Assembly (NCBI GenBank): GCA_012934845.2
Contig: WNNJ02000671.1
Coordinates: forward strand, 1-64,000
Length of the DNA: 64,000 nt
Direction of reading: 5' to 3'
Source of the DNA: Pomphorhynchus laevis
Taxonomy: Eukaryota > Acanthocephala > Palaeacanthocephala > Echinorhynchida > Pomphorhynchidae
Made by a program: the position numbers and the translations under genes
Notes under the pieces: model-generated
The model's database searches: none
What the model saw: the letters and a program-made list of their open reading frames with translations, nothing else
Told to the model about the DNA's origin: nothing
Shown: piece after piece, positions 11,962 through 23,500 of the stretch
Numbering within the stretch: the stretch's first letter is position 1
Layout: each line of letters begins with the position of its first letter

Positions 11962-14166
11962 TCAAGCACATTGTCCCGACATATTACTCAACGGAGTGCA
12001 GCGGACTTGTAATGATGCTGCTCTTGCTAGCGCTAGTCCCGTTTTGATCCTCAAATCACGCATGCATTCGTTGTATGGCCGAGTAGATTTTATAGATTGA
12101 CGCCTGCATATTTGTCGTAGCACCTTTGAAGCTATTTCACCAGCTCCACCGTTAGCTGCAAAAATTATAGGAAAAAAACAAGCTCTTTCAAATCGTGATA
12201 TACGTTCACCGTATTTTCCGATTTTCCTTTGTTCGTGGTAGTGAAAGTGATTTTGTGGCATTGATGTTGAGTAGGACGAAGCAAGGTGATTGTAAACGCA
12301 AATGTCCAATAGGGACCGCTCCGAAATACTAAACAACCCATAGCAAGAAATATCTACTCTAGCGTTATGTTCCCTGGCTGTCGAATTTGTTGCGAATGTT
12401 ACTCCGTCTGGAAGCGGTTGCAGTGTAGGTTCAAGAGAAACGGGGTCGCAAATCCCTTTTAGCTCTTTTGCAATTAGATCCCGAAGGAAGTTGTGTCGTA
12501 TTATTGGCATACCACCGACCTTACATGAAAGAGAGTGACGGAGCTCAAACTTTGAACCGCATAAACATTGATCTGGTTGTTTCGGAGGCGTCCAACCATA
12601 TCTTGTCGCTAGAGCGTCTTGAAATTGGAGCTTTGAGAGTCGATAACCATATGCTTCCATCGGTTTTGCAGACAACCATGTTGACGCACCACACGTAGCA
12701 GCAAATTTTAAAGCTTTTATAATATTGCTATCTTCCAATGTTTGTAATTTAATATTCCAAAAATTATTTCGTTGATTGTGAATATCCAAAGCGATTTGTT
12801 GCTGCTGTTGGGCCAACAAGGGGCCAAATGATGCATTGATCAGCGGTTGACACATTCGGCGCGAATTTTCGAATTCCAGATCAGATCCATCTTGAGGCAG
12901 AAAAATTCCCAAACCACCATACCGCAAAGGGATATTTAATATTGTTTTAAATCGATCTATATCGACGACGCCAGTTATCTTGGGAACAAGGCAGGATACT
13001 ATGATTTTCGACAAGTTTGCGAATGCTTCTGAATAGACATGTATAGTTCGTTGTATGAAGTTCCAGCTGTGTTGTAGTGCTTGAGTCAGAGCGACGTAAG
13101 CCAAGTGAGGATCTTCGTCGGCTACTAGTATCAACCTCTCTATGCAAGTAGACCATTCATCTATTTTCCTTTTTATAAACATATTTGTATATGATTTTGT
13201 ACCAATAGCTGAACCCAGTATCTCAATTCCATCAGTATTAATGCATAGGTTAGATTCTACGAAAATCGACCGGGCAACGCTAAGTATCTTATCGTGTACC
13301 AACATTCGGCACTTTTCTTCATTAAGATAAAATCCAAAATCAGGACCGACTCGACGCACAGTATCCCAAATCGTCTTAAGGTCCTTCACACTTCCGATAA
13401 TGTTAGAGTCATCCGCATACCAGCGATGTACAGTATTCGGGGCAGCCTTTGAAAGAACATTAATCAAGGGAAGAGACGCCGCGGCAAACGCAATCATGGA
13501 AAGCGGGTCACCTTGAGTGAATCCCTCTGATGATTCTAAAAAATCATTGTCGACAGTCAGTATATTAGGGCATTTGTAGATATTTCGTAGTATAGTGGAT
13601 AAAGAAGGACATATGAACTCTACATTGTTCAAAGCGACTAAACGATTTATGCGATTAAAAGCGTTGGATGCATCTAGTTGTAATATGCACAAGTCATCGC
13701 TACTATCAAAGAGTTCTCTTGTGGAATGAATTGCCATCTCAATACCACATCGTTGGCCAGAGCATAATTGAACACAACCAGCCACTTTCTGGATATCTTC
13801 CGAAATTCTTTTCGCCACAACTTTGCCTACTATTCTTCGAGAGACTTCACCTACTCCAATCGGTCGTACTCCTGGATTTTTATCTAGTGGAATTAGACGG
13901 CTTACTGTAAAGGCCTCAATGTCGCCGGGATTCAATTCGATGGTCGCTATAGTTATTGCGAAGTTGGCTAAGGATTCAGCAAGCCCATTAGAACTTTGAC
14001 CAAAAGAGCATATCATACTCTTCCATGAAGATGCATTTACTCCAGAAGGCCCTGCTGCACCACGTGTAGATCTAGCGGCAGAACGAATATCTTCAGCATC
14101 TATTTTTAGGAAGCGAACAGGATGATGATCAGCAATGTTATCCAGTAAAAGATCCCAATAAATCAC
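11962..14166 (-). CDS. RT plus restriction-like endonuclease protein
   Basis: About 734 codons. RT landmarks: GAAGPSGVNASSWKSM, RLIPLDKNPGVRPIGVGE, CSGQRCGIEMAIHSTREL, LQLDASNAFNRINR, GFTQGDPLSMIAF, and the catalytic WYADDSNIIG. The C-terminus has CLCG...RHSLSCKVGG (CCHC), RHNFLRDL, EPTLQPLPDG, ARVDIS...LLDICVYN and HEQRKIGKYGERI. These match the CCHC / RHN / PD..D / K..KY order of the R2-type restriction-like endonuclease. No true ATG opens the frame; it begins at GTG beside an inverted repeat, and the preceding segment is in another frame. Confidence 0.8.
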   Translation of the reverse strand: MIYWDLLLDNIADHHPVRFLKIDAEDIRSAARSTRGAAGPSGVNASSWKSMICSFGQSSNGLAESLANFAITIATIELNPGDIEAFTVSRLIPLDKNPGVRPIGVGEVSRRIVGKVVAKRISEDIQKVAGCVQLCSGQRCGIEMAIHSTRELFDSSDDLCILQLDASNAFNRINRLVALNNVEFICPSLSTILRNIYKCPNILTVDNDFLESSEGFTQGDPLSMIAFAAASLPLINVLSKAAPNTVHRWYADDSNIIGSVKDLKTIWDTVRRVGPDFGFYLNEEKCRMLVHDKILSVARSIFVESNLCINTDGIEILGSAIGTKSYTNMFIKRKIDEWSTCIERLILVADEDPHLAYVALTQALQHSWNFIQRTIHVYSEAFANLSKIIVSCLVPKITGVVDIDRFKTILNIPLRYGGLGIFLPQDGSDLEFENSRRMCQPLINASFGPLLAQQQQQIALDIHNQRNNFWNIKLQTLEDSNIIKALKFAATCGASTWLSAKPMEAYGYRLSKLQFQDALATRYGWTPPKQPDQCLCGSKFELRHSLSCKVGGMPIIRHNFLRDLIAKELKGICDPVSLEPTLQPLPDGVTFATNSTAREHNARVDISCYGLFSISERSLLDICVYNHLASSYSTSMPQNHFHYHEQRKIGKYGERISRFERACFFPIIFAANGGAGEIASKVLRQICRRQSIKSTRPYNECMRDLRIKTGLALARAASLQVRCTPLSNMSGQCA

Positions 14167-14196
14167 ACCTGGTGCGATTTATTGGGATCTTTTAGT
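14146..14196. repeat. Perfect 18-bp inverted repeat at the frame break
   Basis: AAAAGATCCCAATAAATC and its exact reverse complement lie either side of an 11-base loop. It sits where the linker frame stops and the RT frame begins, and looks like a templated inverted duplication. Confidence 0.85.
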
Positions 14197-14855
14197 ACTT
14201 GAATTGCGGCGTGTGTTTTTCCCGTTGTTAACAGTTTACTAAATAAGTTTAAACAGTTTTGATTCTTTTTTATTATTGGTAAACGATCGCGTGCCTCAGA
14301 TTGAAGAATTATTCCCTCAACTAGTAGTTCGGATATTCGGTTCTATTTCCAGAGTAATATTCGTCTTGTAAGTATTGATCTTATTGCGCTAGTCTTCCTT
14401 GTTGTTGTTTTTTGAAGCATAAGTTGACATATAACGGTTATCTTCATCAGGAGATACCTCATTTTAGAGTGATCAGAGTTAATGGCGGAGTAACATTCCG
14501 ATAGTATGTCTATGAAACTTGAACTTGTGTTGCATTTTGGTAAGTTGAACAAGTTGGGTATCCACTTTACAACTTCATAGTATGTAGATTCAATGATCGA
14601 TGCGTGCTGCGATATGTTATTTGATGTTTCGATTATGTTTGTGTTAACCGATCCATTACAAGTTGAATTATCGATTAAACATGATTGTTTAACCACATTG
14701 TCAACTACATACAGAGAAGCGGTATTTCCACAATTTCGTGCTGAACAATTGACGCAAGGTTGTTTTAGACGGGCACATTTGCATGACTTACAAACAGCAG
14801 CTTGACCGTTGCAGGAACAACATTTTGAAATACCTGCAGGAATTCCTTTCGGCAT
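14194..14855 (-). CDS. Cys-rich N-terminal segment of the REL-endonuclease LINE
   Basis: The N-terminal frame (14343-14855, ATG) reads MPKGIPAGISKCCSCNGQAA then VCKSCKCARLKQPCVNCSAR and NCGN: ten or more cysteines in pairs, probably a zinc-binding nucleic-acid module. A further open segment in another frame, down to 14165, encodes LLVEGIILQSEARDRLP...LLTTGKTHAAIQVL, the usual linker before the RT. With 11962-14166 this would be one protein interrupted by at least two frame changes. Confidence 0.65.
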
Positions 14856-14974
14856 AATTTGTGTTGGATGTAATTGTTGTATGTTAATATATTTGTAAGT
14901 AGTTTATAAAGCAGCCAAGAAAGTTCAAACTCAATGTTGTAATTTGTGTAATTTGTGTATTTACTTTAGATTGT

Positions 14975-16156
14975 ATGTTATTTTATTGTATGTTTATCAG
15001 AAACCAAATTTTTAATAATAATAAATCAAAGGTTGAATTAGATAATAAAACTATACCTATATTATATTGGAATCCAAAATTACATAAAAATCCAATAAAA
15101 CCTAGGTTCATATGTAGTGCGTTTAAATGTACATTAAGACCACTTTCTGTCTATATGAATAAAATACTTAAAGTAATTAAAGCACACTTTAAAAAATATT
15201 GCAAGGTAATCGAAATTAATACTGGTATAAAACACTATTTCAGTATTAATTCTACAAAAGAATTTTTAGAACAGACAAAAGGAATAAATTTTCAAAATAT
15301 AAATACGTACGATTTTAGTACGCTTTATACAAATCTAGATTTAGTAGATATTAAAGAAGCGTTAGTAAAATTAATTAACCTTATATTCGGAGAAAGATAT
15401 ACATATATATGTTATAATAATTATAACGCCTATCTAACAAAAATTAAACCATCAAATAAATATAAATATATGGATAAAATTGAATTATTAGAATCCTTAA
15501 ATATTTTGATAAATCAAAATTATTTAAAAGTAGGGACATCTATATTTAGACAAGTAAAAGGTGTTCCAATGGGTGGTAATAGTAGCCCAATTATAGCTGA
15601 CTTGTTTTTAAGCTTTATAGAATATGAATTTGTTCATAACTGTGTAAAAACTAAATCTAAACAATATAAATATATGAAATATATGTTTCGATACATTGAT
15701 GATATATGTGTATTTAATTCTAATAATTTTTATTCAATTAGTGAGCACATTTATCCAGAAAGCCTTATTCTTAACAAAACCAATATTAATGATAAAGAAG
15801 GTGTATATCTAGATATGAACATTAAATTAACATTAACTAAAACTACTTTTAATTTATATCGTAAAGATGACATATTTAAATTTACAAGAAACATATTTTT
15901 GCATGATCATTCATGCATACCATATAATATAAAATATAATACATTAAATAATGAAATTTTAAGAATTGCAACAATATGTAATGATATTGGCTTTCTTCAA
16001 AATCATTTAAATAATTTAATAGATACATATTTTAAACTAGGTTACTATAAAAATAACATCAAGCAGAAAATAGTAAAATATATAAATCAACACAATAATA
16101 TAAAAAATAAATTTAAACTCTTAAGTAGCAAATTTTTATGGATGGATAATAAATAA
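14975..16156 (+). CDS. Naiad-like PLE reverse transcriptase (393 codons)
   Basis: Penelope-type RT. Landmarks: ILYWNPKLHKNPIKPRFICS, NTYDFSTLYTNLDL, VPMGGNSSPIIADLFLSF, and the catalytic box FRYIDDICVF, followed by GVYLDMNIKLT and KFTRNIFL. Homology to the other copies starts at about 15025 (VELDNKTIPILYW), so the first 15 or so codons come from flanking sequence and the N-terminal part is missing here. The gene is followed directly by the structured terminus. The separate N-terminal-type GIY-YIG at 61685-61915 belongs to the same family, which suggests the permuted Chlamys/Naiad class. Confidence 0.85.
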   Translation: MLFYCMFIRNQIFNNNKSKVELDNKTIPILYWNPKLHKNPIKPRFICSAFKCTLRPLSVYMNKILKVIKAHFKKYCKVIEINTGIKHYFSINSTKEFLEQTKGINFQNINTYDFSTLYTNLDLVDIKEALVKLINLIFGERYTYICYNNYNAYLTKIKPSNKYKYMDKIELLESLNILINQNYLKVGTSIFRQVKGVPMGGNSSPIIADLFLSFIEYEFVHNCVKTKSKQYKYMKYMFRYIDDICVFNSNNFYSISEHIYPESLILNKTNINDKEGVYLDMNIKLTLTKTTFNLYRKDDIFKFTRNIFLHDHSCIPYNIKYNTLNNEILRIATICNDIGFLQNHLNNLIDTYFKLGYYKNNIKQKIVKYINQHNNIKNKFKLLSSKFLWMDNK

Positions 16157-16370
16157 TATACTTTGTATTAGAATAATATACTAGATAGTTTTATCAGAGG
16201 AAATACATAATTAGCATGTATTTGGCCCCGCTGCTATGTTGGGTAGAGGAGTTAGGGGCCGAAACCTAATAGCATAGCAGTTGCTCCTAATGACCTCTAA
16301 TTCTTATTCTGATACAACGTCTGTTATTTATTAGTCAATTCATAAAAATGACGTTTATTTTAAATTTCAT
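16157..16370 (+). repeat. Structured 3' terminus of the Naiad-like PLE
   Basis: Three potential helices: AAATACAT/ATGTATTT (16201-16208 with 16216-16223); GGCCCC/GGGGCC (16224-16229 with 16255-16260); CTGCTATGTT/AGCATAGCAG (16231-16240 with 16271-16280). The last two interleave as a pseudoknot. GAAACCTAAT joins them. The tail has TTATTAGTCAATTCATAAAA and an A/T-rich end. This is the best-placed reference copy because it follows an intact RT frame. Confidence 0.8.
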
Positions 16371-17238
16371 TTTTTTATTTTAACTTGATTTAAATTATAG
16401 AAAATCTAAAAACAATTATTAATTTTATTATTTAATTATTAAATTTTGATTTAGCATTATTATGTTTTGTTTATTTTATAATTATATTAAATACGTAGAC
16501 TCAGTTAGCTGATTTGATTTCATCTTAATATTACTCGCTGATCACTAAAATTTACATACATTTAAGAAGTTTCTTAGTAGACAAACGAGAACTTTACACA
16601 GATCTTAATATTCTCAGTAAAAAGAATCACAGGGTATTTTTGTCAATTCATGGTGATGAATATATGACAGCAAGTATTTTCAGTGGGTAATCAAATACTC
16701 ATTTATTACTCGAGAAAAATATTCCAATTTCCACTACGCTTACGAAGTAATGCTTGATCAAAAGAAGCATTATATACATTGATGACAAATCAACAGAATT
16801 TTAAATCGGTAATATACATTTTATCATTAGTTAATTTTAAATAATTAAATGATAACGTTTAGTATTCCTGTACACAGAATTTCTGCATACAGAAAATATG
16901 TTTATTGTATTTCCTCTCAAGTAATAGTCTAATTTTATACTTATTTAGCACATAAAAATATATTTTTTGTTATAATATTGTATTTTTTTAATAATATATG
17001 TTTTAAGGCATGTATTATTGTAAATGTTAAAAATCATGGATTTAAACAAATATCTTTGAAATATTTATCTTTATAAACAGTCACACATTTATAAAGATTA
17101 AATGAATTCAACAGTCGTTATTCTTGCTTGCTTTAATTTAATATAATTTAATTTAAAGTTATAATACACATTACGCTATAATTGTGAGCAAATAATTTGA
17201 CTGTAATAAATACATTGTAATCCATTTACATTATTTAG
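16371..17238 (+). other. Upstream intron of NEMF, no other feature seen
   Basis: It ends in the TTATTTAG acceptor of the first recognised NEMF exon. A roughly 37-codon open stretch near 16590-16700 shows no similarity to NEMF and was not called. Confidence 0.5.
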
Positions 17239-17571
17239 TGATGATGCAAACAAATTTTACGAAATCGAGGTGAACATTTTCGAGAGTGCGTTTGGTAATG
17301 TAAAAGCGTAAGTGTATGAACAGTTTGGCCATCCCGTTATATTTTCTACATATCTTTACCGCTTAAGATATCACACTATGAGGAAAGAGCTGCTAAGCAA
17401 AGAAATAAGGACACAGGAGGCAACTAAGAAGGTACGTTCATTGGATTGGTTCCACCGTCCTATTAAGTCGAATATTATTCAGGCTTTAAATTCTGCGAAG
17501 AAAAAATCAGATAAAATGATGAAGCAAACCGAAGCAATAGTAAAAATTGAGAAACAGCGAAAATATCTATG
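17239..17571 (+). CDS. NEMF: NEMF exons: end of coiled-coil region (17239-17307, 17368-17431, 17483-17571)
   Basis: Three exons separated by introns of 60 and 51 nt. They encode EIEVNIFESAFGNVKA, then YHTMRKELLSKEIRTQEATKK, then ALNSAKKKSDKMMKQTEA and EKQRKYLW. This aligns with the NEMF stretch [20 protein letters not shown]...EKALKSAEKKTKQTLKEV...KARKVYWFE, the end of the coiled-coil arm leading into NFACT-R. The first intron begins GTAAGT and the second GTACGT. A trp codon is split across the 511-nt intron that follows. Confidence 0.88.
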
Positions 17572-20500
17572 GTAGTTGTCAATACTTTATTTTACGCTTG
17601 CTAGTTTTTGCTCAAAATATATCAATTCAGTAATGACTTAAATGTTTTTCGCAATCTAGTTCCTTTAATAATTGCGGTATTTAGATGTCATGAAAGTGAG
17701 CAATATCCAGTATTGTATGGCAAAATTGTATCAACAAATTGAACTGAGAATTGGTTCTAATTATCAGCTTTAACTTTTTTTAAATGAATATGTTTAAAAA
17801 TGTTCGATTTTTAAACATTTTAAACATTTTTCGATTTTGAAATTCGTATTGTGAATGAATAAGAAGTCATTATTTCGCTCAGTTATTAGAATTGTGAAGG
17901 ACTTTGCACAAATGCAAATTACTAGCTACTTTTTAATGTTTTCGTTATGCAATCAATATAAATTGATTATATGTCTTAATTAATTATATAATCAATTGAC
18001 TACGTTTTTTAATTCATTTGTTTATTCGCATTTGTTCAAACGTATTTTCATTATTTTTCTGTCAATGTTATTAAATTTTCAGGTTTGAAAGGTTTCACTG
18101 GTTTATTAGTTCTCAAAATTATCTTGTGCTCGGTGGTCGCGATCAGCAGCAAAATTCATTTTTGGTTCGTAAGCATTTGCTGTCAGGTAGGCTGGTTACT
18201 GTTTATTCTTTCTTAATTCTTTTCTAATTATCTCTGACGTTTTAGATGATTTATTTGTTCATTCTACAATTCACGGTGGATCGGTTGTGATCATTAAAAA
18301 TCCGTCAGGTAATTTATATTTTAATTGTTGATTAAACGGTTTTACTGTCAACCGCAATCAAGTGATTGCAATTTACTGCATTAGCGTCATTTATACTATC
18401 CGTAACATATGGGATCTTTCCGTCATTTTTATGTAAAATGAAGTTTGTTTTTCTGTGAATGCTAGGCGGTTCTGTACCCATAAAGACTCTTAACGAGGCC
18501 GCGCAAATGGCTGTTTGCTACAGCAAATCATGGGAAACCAAGGTAATATCCGATGCTTACTGGGTGTACTCTAGCCAGGTATTACTTAAAAGTTCTATTT
18601 TTTATTTTTAAGTTAATATTAGGTATCAAAAGTGGCGCCTTCGGGATCTTATATCTCACCTGGCAGTTTTATGATCACTGGTAAACCCATTTTTTGTTTA
18701 TTTTCGGTATTTATTTGTTTTATAGGAAAACGAAATTTCCTGAACGTACACAGTCTAGTTCTTGGATACGGATTGTTTTTCAAGGTTCTGTTTCAATTTT
18801 TGCTGTCATCATCTTCATTTTTACATTAAGCGGAAAAATTAAAACTCATGCGCGTTAAATTCATATGCGTCTGTATAAATTTAGGCTTAAAGCCTAAATT
18901 TAATTAACTACTTTTTTTAATTTTCAAATTTGCTATTTTTATATATTTTTTATTATAGCATACTTGAATGTAAATTCGATCTTTATTCGTACTTTTATTC
19001 ATATATAAATGATCAAATGAGTCATCTTTATGTGATGAATCAGAGATGAGTCATGGCAGCAATTCACATTTCGGATGATACACTATCATATACACTTCGA
19101 CATCACATCGAAATGTGATGTATACTTTTGAGACAAGGAAATACATATTGATTTTATTTAAAATAAAATGCTATTAATAAAAATATTTTATTTCATATTA
19201 TAATTCATTAGAAATAGTTAATTTTATATAATACATTTTTAAGGAAATAAATAAAACGAATTTTTCAATATATTAGATAATCAAATTTACATTTTTTCTT
19301 TAAATTAAATTTTTTTGTAGGAACTAGACATAAGTTATTTTATTCAAATTTTCGAATATTAATAATTTATGATTAATAAAAAATTTATGATAATTAATAA
19401 ATTAATAATAATTCATAAATTAGTACACAGTAAAGTTAATTAACTTACTAAAATTTGTTGTAATTGATTCCAAAATATTAATAAATAATTGAAATTCGGG
19501 ACAAAAGTTTCTCTGCTTTCAGAAATTCAATGAATCTCTGAACGCAGGGACGAATCGAGTAATTAAAAAATCAAAACGCAGCTAACTTGGTCCTATCAAT
19601 ACTGAAATATAGCTTACTTCTTTTGAATTAGATTAGGATTTAAGAAAGTACAGATTAGTGTTATCGATTTCTATAAATCATTTTAAAAATCTAATTTTTA
19701 GATAAGTGATGAAGACGCTGAGAAACATAAAAACGATACACGATTCCAAGTAAAAAAGATAATATTTTTATAATTCTATATTGAATTAAAGTCTACCAAC
19801 AATATCGACCTCACGGAACAGAACCATGATTATGAAGAGGATGTGCTCGATGATGTAATACATACAACGTAAGATTAAAAAATGTTTAGCTGCAACTCAG
19901 TTTTACAATCTGTTAATAATCATTAGTTATAAATCAATATGTTTAAAAGCATATTTTACAGCATTTTTAACTTTAATTTTTAATTCAAGATCTAATACAA
20001 TTATTATAAAAATAACACAATTAATGACTCAATTAATTAATATTTTGTATATTTTCAAAAGTATCGAAATTTATCGAATTTTTTGTAATAAATATATGTT
20101 TTTATAACAAATTAGAATATTTTATGCTTTTTGATTTTCAAATCTAATCGCGGGGTAATTATTAATAGAATGAAATGTCCGCTAATCTCTCAGCTTCATG
20201 TTGTCAATATGAAAAGTTAATCAGATCAAAGACTGAGTTAGTTAGTTATTATTATATAATAACTAACTATAGACTGAGTTAGTTATTATATATATATATT
20301 ATATAATATATATTATATAATATATATATTATATATATTATATTTAATATATATAATATATATATTTTTTTCAATTGTTTTTTAGTAAAATAATAGAATC
20401 ACTGATAAAACTATTTCATGTAGATTATACTCTAATACTATTCTAATTATTAATAATTGATACTCTAATAATTAATAGTCTATTTGATATTCTTTAAAAT

Positions 20501-23500
20501 GGTGTTGCCGCTTTTTGCTTTCGATAGCAAAATTTTTACTTAAACGTTTTGTTTAACCGATTTAAGGTTTTGTGGTTAATAAACTATTTTTACTCCTATT
20601 TAGATCAACAAATTTAAATTAAATAATTTCAATTTGTTGTATCAGTAAATAATCATTAATTTAAATTAAAATAGTTTTTATTCATCATTTGCAACATAAT
20701 TTTTAAATCTTTCTGCATATCTTTCTTTAAATTTTAAAAGAGAAACTTTTCATTCTTGGTTTTAAGATAAAATAAAATTTTCATTCATAAGTTTCAGTTA
20801 CTCGGAGCTTTTACCCATTGATTATTATTCTTAGTGCTGTTGGTGAAACAATGTTTTTACAAGATGTCCGTATGCCTTCAAAAAAAAAGACTCAGAAAAT
20901 ATGTAAAGCACCGAAAAAACAGAGGTATAATCTTTTTATCGATTGTGTATTCAAATGATTTTTTTTTGTATTTTGTTGTACCAATTGCTTATTAATAATA
21001 TATTGCACATATATTAATTATATAAATACGTTATTATTAAAACATATTATTATTAAAAACATATTATAATAATATTATATAAATTATTGATAATTAATTA
21101 ATATAAATAATTATATAATTAATATTTATATAATTAATTATAAAAATTAATTATTAGATTATTAATAAATTACAATTGATTAATATAACTATAATATGCT
21201 TTAGAGTTTAACTAAGAAGCTGTAGCTCATCAATAGAATTTGAATTATATTTGTATTATATAGTCATTGTTTTTTTTTCAAAAACTCAATAATTCATTAT
21301 TATAAAGTGAAGGAAATTAATTAAAAAATAAAATGAATAACTAAAATTTGACTAAAATAACAGAACAATTGACGCTCGGATGATTTCTTAAATAAATTAT
21401 AAATTATTAATTATTTAATAATTAAATAATTATTAAATATTTAATTTTTAATACTAATATTAATATTAATTATTAATATATTTAATTATTTAATACTTAA
21501 TTATTTTTTAAATAAATTAAATTTCTACAATTTAATAAATCAAATCAAGTGAAGTGCAATTCTACATTTGACCATTAGTAAACAATGGTCAAATATATGG
21601 TCAATTTAAATTCAGTTTTTTGTTTAATAAAGTGGAAATGTTTGTGTGTTGGTGTTCTAAAAATAAATTTATGTTTCGTTGATCATCGTATAAAATTAAA
21701 AAATTGACAATTTAATAATTAATTTAATTGCAATAATTTATTATAATATAAAAATTATTATTAATTATAAAAAAAATAAATAATAAAAAAATTAAAAAAA
21801 TAATAAAATAATTAAAAAATTAATTATTTTATTAATTATTATTAATTAATATTTTCTGAAAGCATAGAAACTTGTGACCTAAATTTCAATTATTTATGTA
21901 ATCAATTACAAAAAATTATCGTGTGTTAATTAACTTTATTGTTAATTAACAATAATTAATTATTAATTAATAATTATTAATTAATAATTAATTAACTTTG
22001 TTAATTTATTAATGATAATTTATTTATCATTAATATTATATAATATTATATTATACCATTATAATATAATAGTATAATACCATTTTATTATCAATTAGAA
22101 TATCAGAATAATTGTAAATATTATTGTTTATTTATTGTATAATTTTTTTTTTTGAAGAGAAGATTTATTCAAGATAAAAAAAGAAGTAAAATGTTCTACA
22201 AACTAGAAAAGTTTCTTGCACTGTCAAGCACATTGTCCCGACATATTACTCAACGGAGTGCAGCGGACTTGTAATGATGCTGCTCTTGCTAGCGCTAGTC
22301 CCGTTTTGATCCTCAAATCACGCATGCATTCGTTGTATGGCCGAGTAGATTTTATAGATTGACGCCTGCATATTTGTCGTAGCACCTTTGAAGCTATTTC
22401 ACCAGCTCCACCGTTAGCTGCAAAAATTATAGGAAAAAAACAAGCTCTTTCAAATCGTGATATACGTTCACCGTATTTTCCGATTTTCCTTTGTTCGTGG
22501 TAGTGAAAGTGATTTTGTGGCATTGATGTTGAGTAGGACGAAGCAAGGTGATTGTAAACGCAAATGTCCAATAGGGACCGCTCCGAAATACTAAACAACC
22601 CATAGCAAGAAATATCTACTCTAGCGTTATGTTCCCTGGCTGTCGAATTTGTTGCGAATGTTACTCCGTCTGGAAGCGGTTGCAGTGTAGGTTCAAGAGA
22701 AACGGGGTCGCAAATCCCTTTTAGATGTATAAATCCCTTTTATACATTTATTGTATAATAATAATACAAATTTATTTAATGTGGCAAATGCGTACAAGCT
22801 GTACGCTTACAAGTCCACAAACAAAAATGAGAAAGTCAAGCAGTTAAATTGTTCAGATGGGATCGGATTTGTCGTTTGAAGCACTGCAGGGAAGTTGATT
22901 GGCGTATATGAATGGGCAGATGATTCCACGATAGAGGAGCAGCCACCAGGAAGGATCGGAGTCCAAAGGAGGTAGAGTAGTTTGGGACATGTAAAAGAAG
23001 GGAATTACAGGAACGCAAGGAACAGTAAACAGGACGGGAATTATCAAGAAAAGGAAGGTTGAGAAATGAAGGGGTATGAAAAGTTACAAGGCGGAAAGCA
23101 ACGATAAGAAGACGAATTTGAACACGACAATAAATTGTAGGCAAATCGAGAGAAGCAAGATGGTAGGATGTGTGATCAAAACGACGAAGACGGAGGAGAA
23201 TTCGGACAGCTGCGTTGACGATGCGTTGTAGGGGAAGAAGAGTGGATTTAGGTGTGTTGGAAAATAGACTAAGACAATAATCGAGTCTAGAAAAAAGGAG
23301 AGATGATATGAGAGTCATACAAGAAGATAAATCGATCAATCTACGAACTTGAAGGAGGTTGCGGAGTATCAAGGTAGATGAGCGTACTTTATCTCTAACG
23401 AGAGGTTTAAGTGAAAGTCGGTTGTCAAAATGGAAGCCTAGGAAAACGAGATTATCAACGATAGGAAGAATTGTAGAATTTAATGATACGGAGGGAGGTT

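Larger units (their letters stand above)
11880..14990 (-). mobile_element. LINE with restriction-like endonuclease and Cys-rich N-terminus (copy A)
   Basis: Minus-strand element with a Cys-rich N-terminal segment (14343-14855), a linker, RT, and a C-terminal CCHC plus restriction-like endonuclease (11962-14166), then a short 3' tail at TTTTTTTTGAAGAGAAG. A nearly identical 5'-truncated copy with its own target duplication lies at 22144-22746, so the family was active recently. The REL-endonuclease layout is that of the R2 superclade. The Cys-rich head and the Q.CSGQRCG motif are unlike R2 itself and resemble uncharacterised multi-copy RT proteins of cnidarians and other animals; that comparison is from memory. 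Confidence 0.8.

Noticed and set aside
16281-16310. CTGATGA or CTAATGA followed by CCTCTAAT in Naiad-like termini as a hammerhead core
   Set aside because: No stem II and GAAA follow in order. The GAAAC present lies upstream, after a different helix, so a hammerhead cannot be drawn with these parts.
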